A DNA stretch of 64,000 nt, taken from Microbispora amethystogenes. Its GTDB lineage: Bacteria; Actinomycetota; Actinomycetes; Streptosporangiales; Streptosporangiaceae. How positions within the stretch are numbered: the stretch's first letter is position 1; every line of letters starts with the position of its first letter. The stretch spans positions 1 to 64,000 of the forward strand of contig NZ_BOOB01000018.1 in the NCBI RefSeq assembly GCF_016863015.1. Reading direction: 5' to 3'. The notes below the pieces were generated by a model. That model did no database searches. It worked only from the letters and a program-made list of their open reading frames with translations, and was not told the origin of the DNA. This document shows positions 17,409 through 25,166 of the stretch, one piece after another. A program made the translations under genes and the position numbers.

Positions 17409-20183
17409 CTATCGCTCCGACGTGGGCTCGAACTCGTCCCGGGGCAGGGCGTCGCGGAGCTGCCTGCGGGAGGTGATGAGCAACTTGCCGTAGATGTTGC
17501 GCAGGTGCCACTCGACCGTACGAGGGCTGAGGAAGAGCCGCGTGCCGATCTCGGGGTTGGAGAAGCCGTCCCGCGCCAGCAGCGCGATCTGCCGTTCCTG
17601 CGCCGTCAGAGCCTCACCCGACGAGGGCTCGACGGTGCGCTTGCGGACGGTCTCCCCCGTGGCGAGCAACTCGCGGCGGGCCCGCTCGGCGAACGCCTCC
17701 ATCCCGATCGACACGAACATCCCGTACGCGGTGCGCAGGCGGTCCCGTGCCTCGGCACGCCGGCTCTCCCGGCGCAGCCACTCGCCGTACAGGAGGTGGG
17801 CACGGGCCAGTTCGGGGCGCAACCCCGCGCTGCTCAGACGTTCGACGGCCTCGCGGTAGAGGTCCTCGGTATCCGGTCCGTCGACGACCAGGGCCCGGGT
17901 GCGTGCCTCCAGACCTCTGGCGAAGTCGGTGCTGAACGGCCGGGTCGCCTCGGCCAGCCGTTCGAAGGCGTCGCGGGCGAGGTCGGCCTCACCGGCCCGG
18001 CTGGCGGCCTCGGCGAGCTCGGGCAGCATCCAGGTGGACAGCCAGGGCTCGGAGATGTGCGGGGTGGACTGGGCGGCGTGCACCGCTTCGGGATAACGGG
18101 CCAGGCCGTTGTACAGGACCGCAGCCGCCCACTGCGCACCCGTGATACCCATGCCGAATCCGGACGCGGCAGAGGCCTCGATGGTGGCGGAGACCATTGC
18201 GACGGTCTCGCTCTCCCGGCCTCGCAGCGACAGCAACCGCAACGCGGGATAGGGCGGCAGCGGGTTGCCCGTCGCGGCCGCGATGGTGTCGCCCTCGGCG
18301 ATGACGGCGGCGGCGCCCTCGAAATCGCCGGCCCAGGACAGGGCGTAAGCCAGAGTGGACAGGTGATAGGGCAGTTCCCGGAGCGCGCCGGCGTCGCGGA
18401 CGACCTGGACCTGCCGGGTGTAGATCGCCAGCATGGCTTCGTGGTCCCAGATGGCGGCGCTCGCCCCGGTGGCGACCCACCCCCAGCGCAGCACGTCCGC
18501 GGCGGGGATGTCGATCAGCTCCTTCGCCGCCTGCCGCAGCGTCGCCGCCGCGGACGCCCGGCCCTCCGTGACGAGGAGCGCGAAGCCGTCGAGGAGGAGG
18601 TCCAGCGGGCCGGGTCTGTCCGGCGACGAAAGATTCCGTACGGAACGCGAGACCGCCATGAGGGCCTCCTGGTCGCCGACGCTGACGGCCATGCCCCAGG
18701 CGGTCAGGTAGGTCTCCCGCGCGAGCCGCGGGTTCCCTGGTTCGAGCCGATCGGCGGCGTCCAGCAGCAAGGCGATCGCCTCGGTGCCGCCGCCGGAGGC
18801 GAAGGCGATCTGACCACGCAGCACCCCGGCACGCCCGTCCTGGAAACCGGTCAGCGAAGCGACGCTGACGCTGCTCAGCAACCTGCTCACGTCGTCGAGT
18901 TGTCCGGAGAGGAGACTCGCCTCGGCGGCCGCCAGCATCCTGTCGGCGCGCTGCGCGGAGTCCGCGGTCAGCGCGGCGGCCCGCTGCAGGAACGCGGCTG
19001 CCGCGGCCACCCCGCCACGCGCCTGCGCCCGGTTGGCAGAGCGTTCCAGTTCAGCGGCGACGGCCTCGTCAGGTCCGGCGGTGGCTGAGGCGAGGTGCCA
19101 GGCGCGACGATCCGGTGCCTCCTGCGGGTCGGTGACCTCCGCCAGCGCCAGATGCACCGCCCTGCGGTCCTCGGGCCTGGCCGCCCGGTACGCCGCCGAG
19201 CGTACGAGCGGGTGCCGGAACGTCACGCGGACGTCGAACGACAGCAGCCCGTCCGTGCCGTCGATCAGCGCCGTCGTGAGCGTGACTCCCAGCATCTCCG
19301 CGGCGCGGCGCACCAGGTCCGGATCCCCGACCGGTTCGGCGGCGGCGACCAGCAGCAGAAGCGCGGCCTGCTCGGGCAGTCCCTCGACACGGTTCAGGAA
19401 GCTCTGCTCGATCCGGCCCGGCAGGCTGTCGGCGCCCAGCAGGCCGAGCCCGCCGGCCATCTGGGTCGGGGTCAGCCCGCGGGGCAGTTCGAGCAGGGCG
19501 AGCGGGTTGCCCTGGGTCTCTGCGAGGATGCGATCGCGGATGTGCCGGTCGAGCGGAGCGTGTGTGACGGAGCTCAGCAGGGCGCGGGCCTCGGCGTCGG
19601 CCAGCCCGGTGACCTCCAGCTCCGCCAGCCCGCGGAGTTCCGGGCCCGGCTGCCGGGTGCCGAACAGCATGCCGATGCACTCCGCCAGCAGCCGCCGGGC
19701 GACGAAGCCGAGGATCTGCGCCGAGGCCAGGTCCAGCCACTGGACGTCGTCGATCAGGCAGAGCACGGGCTGCTTCTCCGACGCGTCCGACAGCAGGCTC
19801 AGCACCGCCAGGCCGACCATGAAGTGGTCCGGCGCGGGTCCCTCACGCAGCCTGAAGACCGTCTCGAGCGCGTCGCGCTGCGGCGCGGGAAGGCTGCTGA
19901 GCCTACCGAGCAACGGGGCGCAGAGCTGGTGCAGCGAGGCGAACGCCAGCTCCATCTCGGACTCGACTCCGGCGGCACGCAACACACGCGCGTCGGCCGC
20001 CGATGTCGCCGCGTAACCCAGCAGCGCGGACTTCCCGACTCCTGGAGCGCCTCGCACCACGAGCGCCCGGCTCTCGCCGATTCGCACAGAGGCCAGCAGC
20101 TCGTCAAGCCGGGCGCACTCGTCCTTCCGCCCGAGCAGGTCGATGTTCTCCCCGCGTCCCGCGCCATGGTGCCGCTGATCCAT
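17409..20183 (-). CDS. LAL-type LuxR transcriptional regulator with ATPase domain, copy 1
   Basis: 924 residues. An AAA/STAND ATPase at the N-terminus (Walker A RGAPGVGKSALL near residue 45, Walker B VLCLIDDVQWLD, ILAETQGNPLALLELPRG) is followed by about 500 residues of helical TPR-like repeats and a C-terminal LuxR helix-turn-helix (LTAQERQIALLARDGFSNPEIGTRL, LSPRTVEWHL). LALs bind an unknown inducer and ATP, then activate nearby operons. It shares length and layout with the next gene, so the two are tandem paralogs. The catabolic operon lies immediately downstream. Confidence 0.9.
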   Translation of the reverse strand: MDQRHHGAGRGENIDLLGRKDECARLDELLASVRIGESRALVVRGAPGVGKSALLGYAATSAADARVLRAAGVESEMELAFASLHQLCAPLLGRLSSLPAPQRDALETVFRLREGPAPDHFMVGLAVLSLLSDASEKQPVLCLIDDVQWLDLASAQILGFVARRLLAECIGMLFGTRQPGPELRGLAELEVTGLADAEARALLSSVTHAPLDRHIRDRILAETQGNPLALLELPRGLTPTQMAGGLGLLGADSLPGRIEQSFLNRVEGLPEQAALLLLVAAAEPVGDPDLVRRAAEMLGVTLTTALIDGTDGLLSFDVRVTFRHPLVRSAAYRAARPEDRRAVHLALAEVTDPQEAPDRRAWHLASATAGPDEAVAAELERSANRAQARGGVAAAAAFLQRAAALTADSAQRADRMLAAAEASLLSGQLDDVSRLLSSVSVASLTGFQDGRAGVLRGQIAFASGGGTEAIALLLDAADRLEPGNPRLARETYLTAWGMAVSVGDQEALMAVSRSVRNLSSPDRPGPLDLLLDGFALLVTEGRASAAATLRQAAKELIDIPAADVLRWGWVATGASAAIWDHEAMLAIYTRQVQVVRDAGALRELPYHLSTLAYALSWAGDFEGAAAVIAEGDTIAAATGNPLPPYPALRLLSLRGRESETVAMVSATIEASAASGFGMGITGAQWAAAVLYNGLARYPEAVHAAQSTPHISEPWLSTWMLPELAEAASRAGEADLARDAFERLAEATRPFSTDFARGLEARTRALVVDGPDTEDLYREAVERLSSAGLRPELARAHLLYGEWLRRESRRAEARDRLRTAYGMFVSIGMEAFAERARRELLATGETVRKRTVEPSSGEALTAQERQIALLARDGFSNPEIGTRLFLSPRTVEWHLRNIYGKLLITSRRQLRDALPRDEFEPTSER

Positions 20184-20209
20184 CGCCGTTGCCCCGTCTC
20201 ACCGTTGAC

Positions 20210-20232
20210 GGTCCTGTTAGCGCCAACAGACC
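20210..20232. promoter_or_regulatory. Imperfect palindrome upstream of LAL copy 1
   Basis: A near-perfect inverted repeat (GGTCCTGTT and AACAGACC halves, six-base centre) lies 27-49 bases upstream of the regulator's start. It could be a LAL operator, or a terminator for the second LAL gene. No T-run is seen. Confidence 0.35.
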
Positions 20233-20367
20233 GGAGTAATCCTGGCCTAAACCTTCGCTCGGGGAAAGATCTCGCTCGTTGATTCCGCATGCTGGGTGGC
20301 TGCACTCCACCACGTGCTCGCCGACGGCCGGTCGGCTGATCGCCCCCAGAGGCCCCGCTCGGCGGTG

Positions 20368-23142
20368 CTACGCCGATGGAAGCATGTGCCGTTCTCCGGC
20401 CATGGCCGCGTCGAGTTCCTTCCGGGAGGTGATGCCCAGCTTGCCGAAGACCTTGCGGAGATGCCATTCGACGGTGCGGGCGCTGATGAACAGCTGGGAG
20501 CCGATCTCTTGATTGGTGCGGCCGTCGCGCGCGAGCTCGGCGATGAGGGCCTCCTTGGCGGTCAGGGTGCCGACCGCGTCGACGGTACGGAGGTGTACAC
20601 GTGCGCCGGTGGCGTGCAGCTCACGCCGGGCACGTTCGGCGAACGCGGCCATCCCCATCTCCGTGAACATCTCGAAGGCGGTGCGTACGTGGCCGCGGGC
20701 GTCGGCACGACGGTCCTGGCCGTGCAGCCATTCGCCGTACAGCAGCCGGGCGCGGGCGAGCTCGGGCCGCAGCGGGGTGCGAGCGAGCCGCTCGATCGCC
20801 TCGAGGAAGAAGCCTTCGGCGATGTCGCCCTCGCTCAACAGCGCGCGGCAGCGAGCTTCCAGCCCCAACCCGAAGTCGGCGCCCCCCGCGCGGGCCGTTG
20901 CGGACAATCGAGACAAGGCATCGCGTGCGAGTTCGGTGTCGCCGGTGCGGACCGCGGCCTCGATGAGTTCGGGCAGCGCCCACAGCGAGACGAACTGCCC
21001 GGGTGCGTCCTCACTGGACTCGGTGGCCGCGGCGAGCGCATCGTCATGCAGGCCGAGACCGTTGTAGAGGATGGCGGCCGTCCAATTCGCGTAGGCGACC
21101 GAGACGCCCTGCCCGCGCGTGGTGGCCTCGGTGATCGTTTTCTCGATCAGCGGGACGGCTTTGGTCTGATCACCCCTCATGCAAGCGAGTGCCAGGGCCG
21201 TGAGGGAGGCGAGGGGGCTGCCTGTCGCCGCGCACACCTCCTCCTCTTCGACCTTCACCAGTTCGGCCGCCGCGAAGTCGCCGCTCCACATGATCGCCGT
21301 GCCGAGCGCGGCCAACATAACCGGCAGGAGGTCCAGCGCACCCACGTCGCGGGCGGTACGGACCTGCCGTTCGAGGATTGTGCGCCAGGGATCGTAGGCC
21401 AACAGGGCGCTGGCGGTGGCCTGCGCGAACCAGCCCCACCGCAGATCGTCCTCGACGGAGATGCCGGCCGCGGTGAAATGGTCCATCACCGCCCGGAGTT
21501 TGGGCGCGGCCGCGGCGGGTCCCTGAGTGACCATCAGGGTGAGAGCGTCGAGGAGCAGATCGGCCTGTCCGGGCGGGTGGGCCGGCAGCTTGCGGGCCTG
21601 GGCGGCCTGAGATACCTCCGGCAGACCTACAGGAGTCGCCGACCGGCCGGCCAGGATGGCCGCCATCCACGCCCTCAGATAGGTGTCGCGGGCCAGTTCG
21701 GCGTCGAGGGGCTCCAACCGCTTGGCCGCCCTGAGCAGCAGCGCCGGGGCGTCACTACCCAGTCCCGACGCGAAGTTGATTTCGGCGTACAGCAAGTCGA
21801 TCCTGGCGCTCTGCAGTTCGTCGAGGGGACCGCTCTGTGCTGTCGCGAGCAGTTCCAGAGCCATGGAGAACTCGCCTGCCTGTGCGTGGGTCTGCGCTGC
21901 CGCCAGGGTGCGTTGGGCGCGGCGGGCCGGGTCCACGGTGAGCAGCGCCGAGCGCTGCAGGAACGCCGCGGCCGCCGTCAGCCCACCGCGGGACTGGGCG
22001 CGGTTGGCCGACTGCTCAAGGTCCTCCGCCACGCTCTCGTCCGGCCCCGTCGCGGCCTGGGCGAGGTGCCAGGCTCGGCGGTCGGGGTCGACGGTCCGGT
22101 CGGTGGCCTCCGCGAGGGCGAGGTGCGCCGCCCGGCGATCGTGTTCGGAGGCCGATCGGTAGGCCGCCGAGCGCAACAAGGGGTGCCGGAAACTGACCCG
22201 CGCCCCGAACTCCGCCAGCCCAGCCAGCACCAGGGCCTCGGTCTGGGTCTCGATACCGAGCCGCTTGGCGGCGCGCCACACCAGCAATGTGTCGCCTGAG
22301 GGGTCGGCCGCCGCGAGTTGCAGCAGCCGGCGCGACTCGGAGGGCAGCGCGTTCAGCTGGCGCAGGAAACTGTCCTCGATCCGCGCTGTCAACGGCGCGA
22401 CGCCTGGCAGCCCGAACCCGCCTGCCAGCTGCGTCCGAGTGAGGCCGCGCGGCAGCTCCAGGAGCGCCAGCGGGTTGCCGCGGGTCTCGGCCAAGATCTG
22501 ATCTCGCACCCGAGTGTCCAGTGGTCCGTTCAGCTCGGATTCCAGCAGGGCCCGGGCATCGGCGTCCGGCAGTCCGGTCAGATGCAGTTCTGGCAGCCCT
22601 GCCGTGTCGTCCCCGGCGACTCTGGTCGCGAACACGATGCCGACCGGATCCGCTCCCAACCTTCTGGCGACGAACCCGAGCGCGAGCGCGGAGGCGCGGT
22701 CGAGCCACTGCTGATCGTCGATCAGGCAGACCAGCGGCTGCACCTCCGCGGCCTCCGACAGGAGGCTGAGCACCGCCAGTCCCACCAGGAACCGGTCCGG
22801 CACGGAGCCTTCGGTCAGTCCGAAGGCGACTCGCAACGCCTCCCGTTGTGGCGCAGGCAGCCGATCCAGCCGGTTCAGCAAGGGAAGGCACAGCTGATGG
22901 ACGCCCGCGAACGGCAGCTCCGCCTCCGACTGGACGCCCGTCACGCGCACTACCCGGCAACTCGCCGCCTGCTCGGTCATATATTGCAGCAGCGCGGTTT
23001 TGCCCACCCCCGCGTCCCCGCGGATAACCAGAGTACGGCTCTCTCCGCCCCGAACCGAGTTGAGCAGTTCGACGAGTATCTTGCGCTCGGCCTCACGGTC
23101 GACCAGAGTGCTCCCGCGGCCCGGCCGCCGATCAGGGCTCAT
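20368..23142 (-). CDS. LAL-type LuxR transcriptional regulator with ATPase domain, copy 2
   Basis: 924 residues, exactly the length of copy 1. The layout is the same: Walker A RGDAGVGKTALL, Walker B LVCLIDDQQWLD, ILAETRGNPLALLELPRG, helical repeats, and the C-terminal LuxR HTH (LTAKEALIAELARDGRTNQEIGSQL, ISARTVEWHLRKVFGKLGI). It must have come from a tandem duplication, followed by divergence, most visible in the helical repeats. Two LALs facing one catabolic operon may sense different signals. A direct comparison of their sensor repeats would decide whether one has lost function. Confidence 0.9.
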   Translation of the reverse strand: MSPDRRPGRGSTLVDREAERKILVELLNSVRGGESRTLVIRGDAGVGKTALLQYMTEQAASCRVVRVTGVQSEAELPFAGVHQLCLPLLNRLDRLPAPQREALRVAFGLTEGSVPDRFLVGLAVLSLLSEAAEVQPLVCLIDDQQWLDRASALALGFVARRLGADPVGIVFATRVAGDDTAGLPELHLTGLPDADARALLESELNGPLDTRVRDQILAETRGNPLALLELPRGLTRTQLAGGFGLPGVAPLTARIEDSFLRQLNALPSESRRLLQLAAADPSGDTLLVWRAAKRLGIETQTEALVLAGLAEFGARVSFRHPLLRSAAYRSASEHDRRAAHLALAEATDRTVDPDRRAWHLAQAATGPDESVAEDLEQSANRAQSRGGLTAAAAFLQRSALLTVDPARRAQRTLAAAQTHAQAGEFSMALELLATAQSGPLDELQSARIDLLYAEINFASGLGSDAPALLLRAAKRLEPLDAELARDTYLRAWMAAILAGRSATPVGLPEVSQAAQARKLPAHPPGQADLLLDALTLMVTQGPAAAAPKLRAVMDHFTAAGISVEDDLRWGWFAQATASALLAYDPWRTILERQVRTARDVGALDLLPVMLAALGTAIMWSGDFAAAELVKVEEEEVCAATGSPLASLTALALACMRGDQTKAVPLIEKTITEATTRGQGVSVAYANWTAAILYNGLGLHDDALAAATESSEDAPGQFVSLWALPELIEAAVRTGDTELARDALSRLSATARAGGADFGLGLEARCRALLSEGDIAEGFFLEAIERLARTPLRPELARARLLYGEWLHGQDRRADARGHVRTAFEMFTEMGMAAFAERARRELHATGARVHLRTVDAVGTLTAKEALIAELARDGRTNQEIGSQLFISARTVEWHLRKVFGKLGITSRKELDAAMAGERHMLPSA

Positions 23143-23417
23143 CTTCAGCGGGAACCACCTGCGCCGGTCAGCGCTTGCGGACCTTGTGTTCCCGCGGCCG
23201 ACCGCGAGCGGAGCGCCGCCTTTCCGGTGCCGGGCTCGCTATGACTCCTCACACGGCCTCCCGTCCAGTCCACCGCACTGAGTTGCGAAGTCACGGGCAA
23301 CATTCGATCTTTACATGAGGAATGGCGCCCGGCAATGCCCCGGGAGTGGTTCCACTGGGAGCGGCCTCGGTTGGAAGATCCGTGCGATCCGAACCGTAGC
23401 CGCCCAACAATGCGAAT
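23143..23417. other. Non-coding stretch upstream of LAL copy 2
   Basis: About 275 bases between the LAL start and the tRNA-Pro terminator. I see no convincing gene, tRNA or strong promoter. It must contain the LAL promoter, but no -35/-10 pair stands out. Confidence 0.4.
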
Positions 23418-23444
23418 GGCCGGTTCCGATGATCGGAACCGGCC
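23418..23444 (-). terminator. Terminator of tRNA-Pro
   Basis: A perfect 11-bp inverted repeat (GGCCGGTTCCG at 23418-23428, complement 23434-23444, five-base loop ATGAT) lies 18 bases past the CCA end of the tRNA on the reverse strand. Confidence 0.7.
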
Positions 23445-23461
23445 TCGCAGCTGGTACTACC

Positions 23462-23538
23462 TGGTCGGGGTGGCGGGATTTGAACCCACGGCCTCTTCGT
23501 CCCGAACGAAGCGCGCTGCCAAGCTGCGCTACACCCCG
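23462..23538 (-). tRNA. tRNA-Pro (anticodon CGG)
   Basis: A 74-nt cloverleaf plus encoded CCA on the reverse strand. The acceptor 5' CGGGGTG pairs with 3' CACCCCG. The D-arm region is GTAGCGCAGCTTGGCAGC. The anticodon stem is CTTCG/CGAAG around loop TTCGGGA, giving anticodon CGG for codon CCG. The T arm reads GTGGGTTCAAATCCCGC with the invariant TTCAA. Discriminator A and an encoded CCA follow. No repeated tRNA 3' end or integrase gene was seen nearby, so it is not obviously an integration site in use. Confidence 0.97.
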
Positions 23539-23573
23539 GTCGCTTGGACTTTTCGTCCTGCCCCTCGGCAAGT

Positions 23574-24530
23574 CTAGCGGACTTTGCGGCCGCTTGTGCC
23601 ATCAGACGCGACCGGCCGGCGGGGGACGAGGGTCAGGAGGGTCGCCTCGGGTGGGCAGGCGAAACGCGCGGGCGCGTACGGGGAGGTGCCGAGGCCGGCC
23701 GAGACGTGCAGCCAGGAGCTCTCGTGCCTGCTCAGCCCCTTGACGCGGGCGCGGTCGATGCCACAGTTGGTGACCAGGGCGCCGTAGAACGGGATGCAGA
23801 GCTGGCCGCCGTGGGTGTGGCCGGCCAGGAGCAGTTGGTATCCGTCCTCGGCGAAGCGCGACATGTTGCGCGGCTCGGGCGAGTGCATGACGCCCAGCCG
23901 CAGGTCGGCGTCGGCGGGGGCCGGTCCGGCGATCTCGTCGTAGCGGTCCCGGTCGATGTGGGAGTCGTCGATCCCGCCGACGTGGACGTCGAGGTCGGCC
24001 ACCTTCAGGCGGGCCGTCGTGTTGTTCATGTCCAGCCAGCCGGCCTCCCGCATCGCGGCGCCCAGCTCCTCCCAGGGCAGGCTCGGCACGTGCTGCTCGG
24101 AGTCTCCCTTCGACGTACGCCAGAGGTAGCGCACGGGATTCTTCGGCCGGGGGGCGTAGAGGTCGTTGGAGCCGTAGACGAACAGGCCCGGCCGGTCGAG
24201 CAGCGGATCCACGGCACGCATGTACGCCTCGACCGCGTCGGGGTGCGCCAGCGTGTCGCCGGTGTTCACGACGAGATCGGGGTTGAGCGACGCCAGCGAC
24301 CGCACCCACCTGATCAGCCGGTGGCGACGGGGGGTGAGATGAAGATCGGAGATCTGCAGGATCCGGACCGGCCGCTGCCCGGGAGCGAGTACGGGGACGT
24401 CGAACCGGCGCAGCCGGAACCAGTTCCGCTCGATCACGGCGGCGTAACCGGCCCCGGCGACGCCGAGGCCGAGCACTGACAGGGGAATGGCGGCGGCTTT
24501 CCTCACACAGCCATGATGCCCGACCTTCAC
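23574..24530 (-). CDS. Membrane-linked metallophosphoesterase (Rv3683-like)
   Basis: About 318 residues. An N-terminal hydrophobic helix ([20 protein letters not shown]) is followed by a calcineurin-like phosphoesterase with DLH, the central GD motif (VVNTGDTL), GSND in place of GNH(D/E), and late HTHGGQ. In the conserved block it sits beside the ponA2-type PBP, as Rv3683 does. Substrate is unknown. GTG 24530 is chosen because GGGAGG precedes it; GTG 24506 is an alternative that fits the usual MRK-type N-terminus. It is divergent from the YqeY gene. Confidence 0.8.
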   Translation of the reverse strand: MKVGHHGCVRKAAAIPLSVLGLGVAGAGYAAVIERNWFRLRRFDVPVLAPGQRPVRILQISDLHLTPRRHRLIRWVRSLASLNPDLVVNTGDTLAHPDAVEAYMRAVDPLLDRPGLFVYGSNDLYAPRPKNPVRYLWRTSKGDSEQHVPSLPWEELGAAMREAGWLDMNNTTARLKVADLDVHVGGIDDSHIDRDRYDEIAGPAPADADLRLGVMHSPEPRNMSRFAEDGYQLLLAGHTHGGQLCIPFYGALVTNCGIDRARVKGLSRHESSWLHVSAGLGTSPYAPARFACPPEATLLTLVPRRPVASDGTSGRKVR

Positions 24531-24587
24531 GGCGCCTCCCGCATAACCTGGCGAAGACCGGGCTCCCGGCACGGCAAGATGGGACGC

Positions 24588-25043
24588 ATGAGTGCGTTGA
24601 AGGACAAGCTGAAGGCCGACCTCGCGGCCTCGATGAAGGCTCGTGACGAGGTGCGCCTCCGGACGATCCGGATGGCGCTGGCGGCCGTGAACGTCGAGGA
24701 GGTCGCCGGCAAGGAGGCCCGCGAGCTCAGCGACGACGAGGTGGTCAAGATCCTGACCCGCGAGGCCAAGAAGCGCCGCGAGGCCTCCGAGGCGTTCGCG
24801 GGCGCCGGCCGGGCCGAGCAGGCGCAGGCGGAGCTGGACGAGCAGGCGGTGCTGGAGGAGTACCTTCCCGCCCAGCTCAGCGATGACGAGCTGAACGCGC
24901 TCGTCGACGAGGCGATCGCGGAGAGCGGGGCGCAGGGCCCCAAGGCGATGGGTCAGGTCATGAAGGTCCTGAACCCGAAGGTCGCGGGCCGGGCCGAGGG
25001 CGGCCGCGTCGCCCAGGCCGTACGGGCCCGCCTGTCCGCCTGA
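24588..25043 (+). CDS. GatB/YqeY domain protein
   Basis: 151 residues, matching the YqeY family (MSALKDKLKADLAASMKARDEVRLRTIRM, ending GRVAQAVRARLSA). The fold equals the tail domain of the GatB amidotransferase subunit, which touches tRNA. The free-standing form has no agreed function; it may bind tRNA or ribosomal partners. The ATG has no good Shine-Dalgarno. A CATAACCT box lies about 40 bases upstream and could be the -10 of its promoter. Confidence 0.85.
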   Translation: MSALKDKLKADLAASMKARDEVRLRTIRMALAAVNVEEVAGKEARELSDDEVVKILTREAKKRREASEAFAGAGRAEQAQAELDEQAVLEEYLPAQLSDDELNALVDEAIAESGAQGPKAMGQVMKVLNPKVAGRAEGGRVAQAVRARLSA

Positions 25044-25083
25044 CACAGGACGCCGCGACCCTCCTGGAACGGGGAACGCCGAT

Positions 25084-25112
25084 GGGCCGCGCCTCGGACA
25101 GAGGAGCGGCCC
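25084..25112. terminator. Bidirectional hairpin between yqeY and the PBP gene
   Basis: GGGCCGC/GCGGCCC arms (25084-25090, 25106-25112) enclose an inner CCTC/GAGG pair around loop GGACA in the gap between two converging genes. A second GC-rich hairpin follows at about 25133-25153. Either could end both transcripts. Confidence 0.5.
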
Positions 25113-25166
25113 ACCGGAGGGGACGCCGGTCGAGGGCCTCCGTCGGAGGCCTCGGCCGGCCGAGCC

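Noticed and set aside
17409-23142. Twin LALs as part of a polyketide or peptide biosynthetic cluster
   Set aside because: No PKS, NRPS or tailoring genes in the window; the neighbours look catabolic.
23462-23538. tRNA-Pro as an integration site of a mobile island
   Set aside because: No integrase, no repeated tRNA 3' end seen and the downstream genes are the conserved core block.
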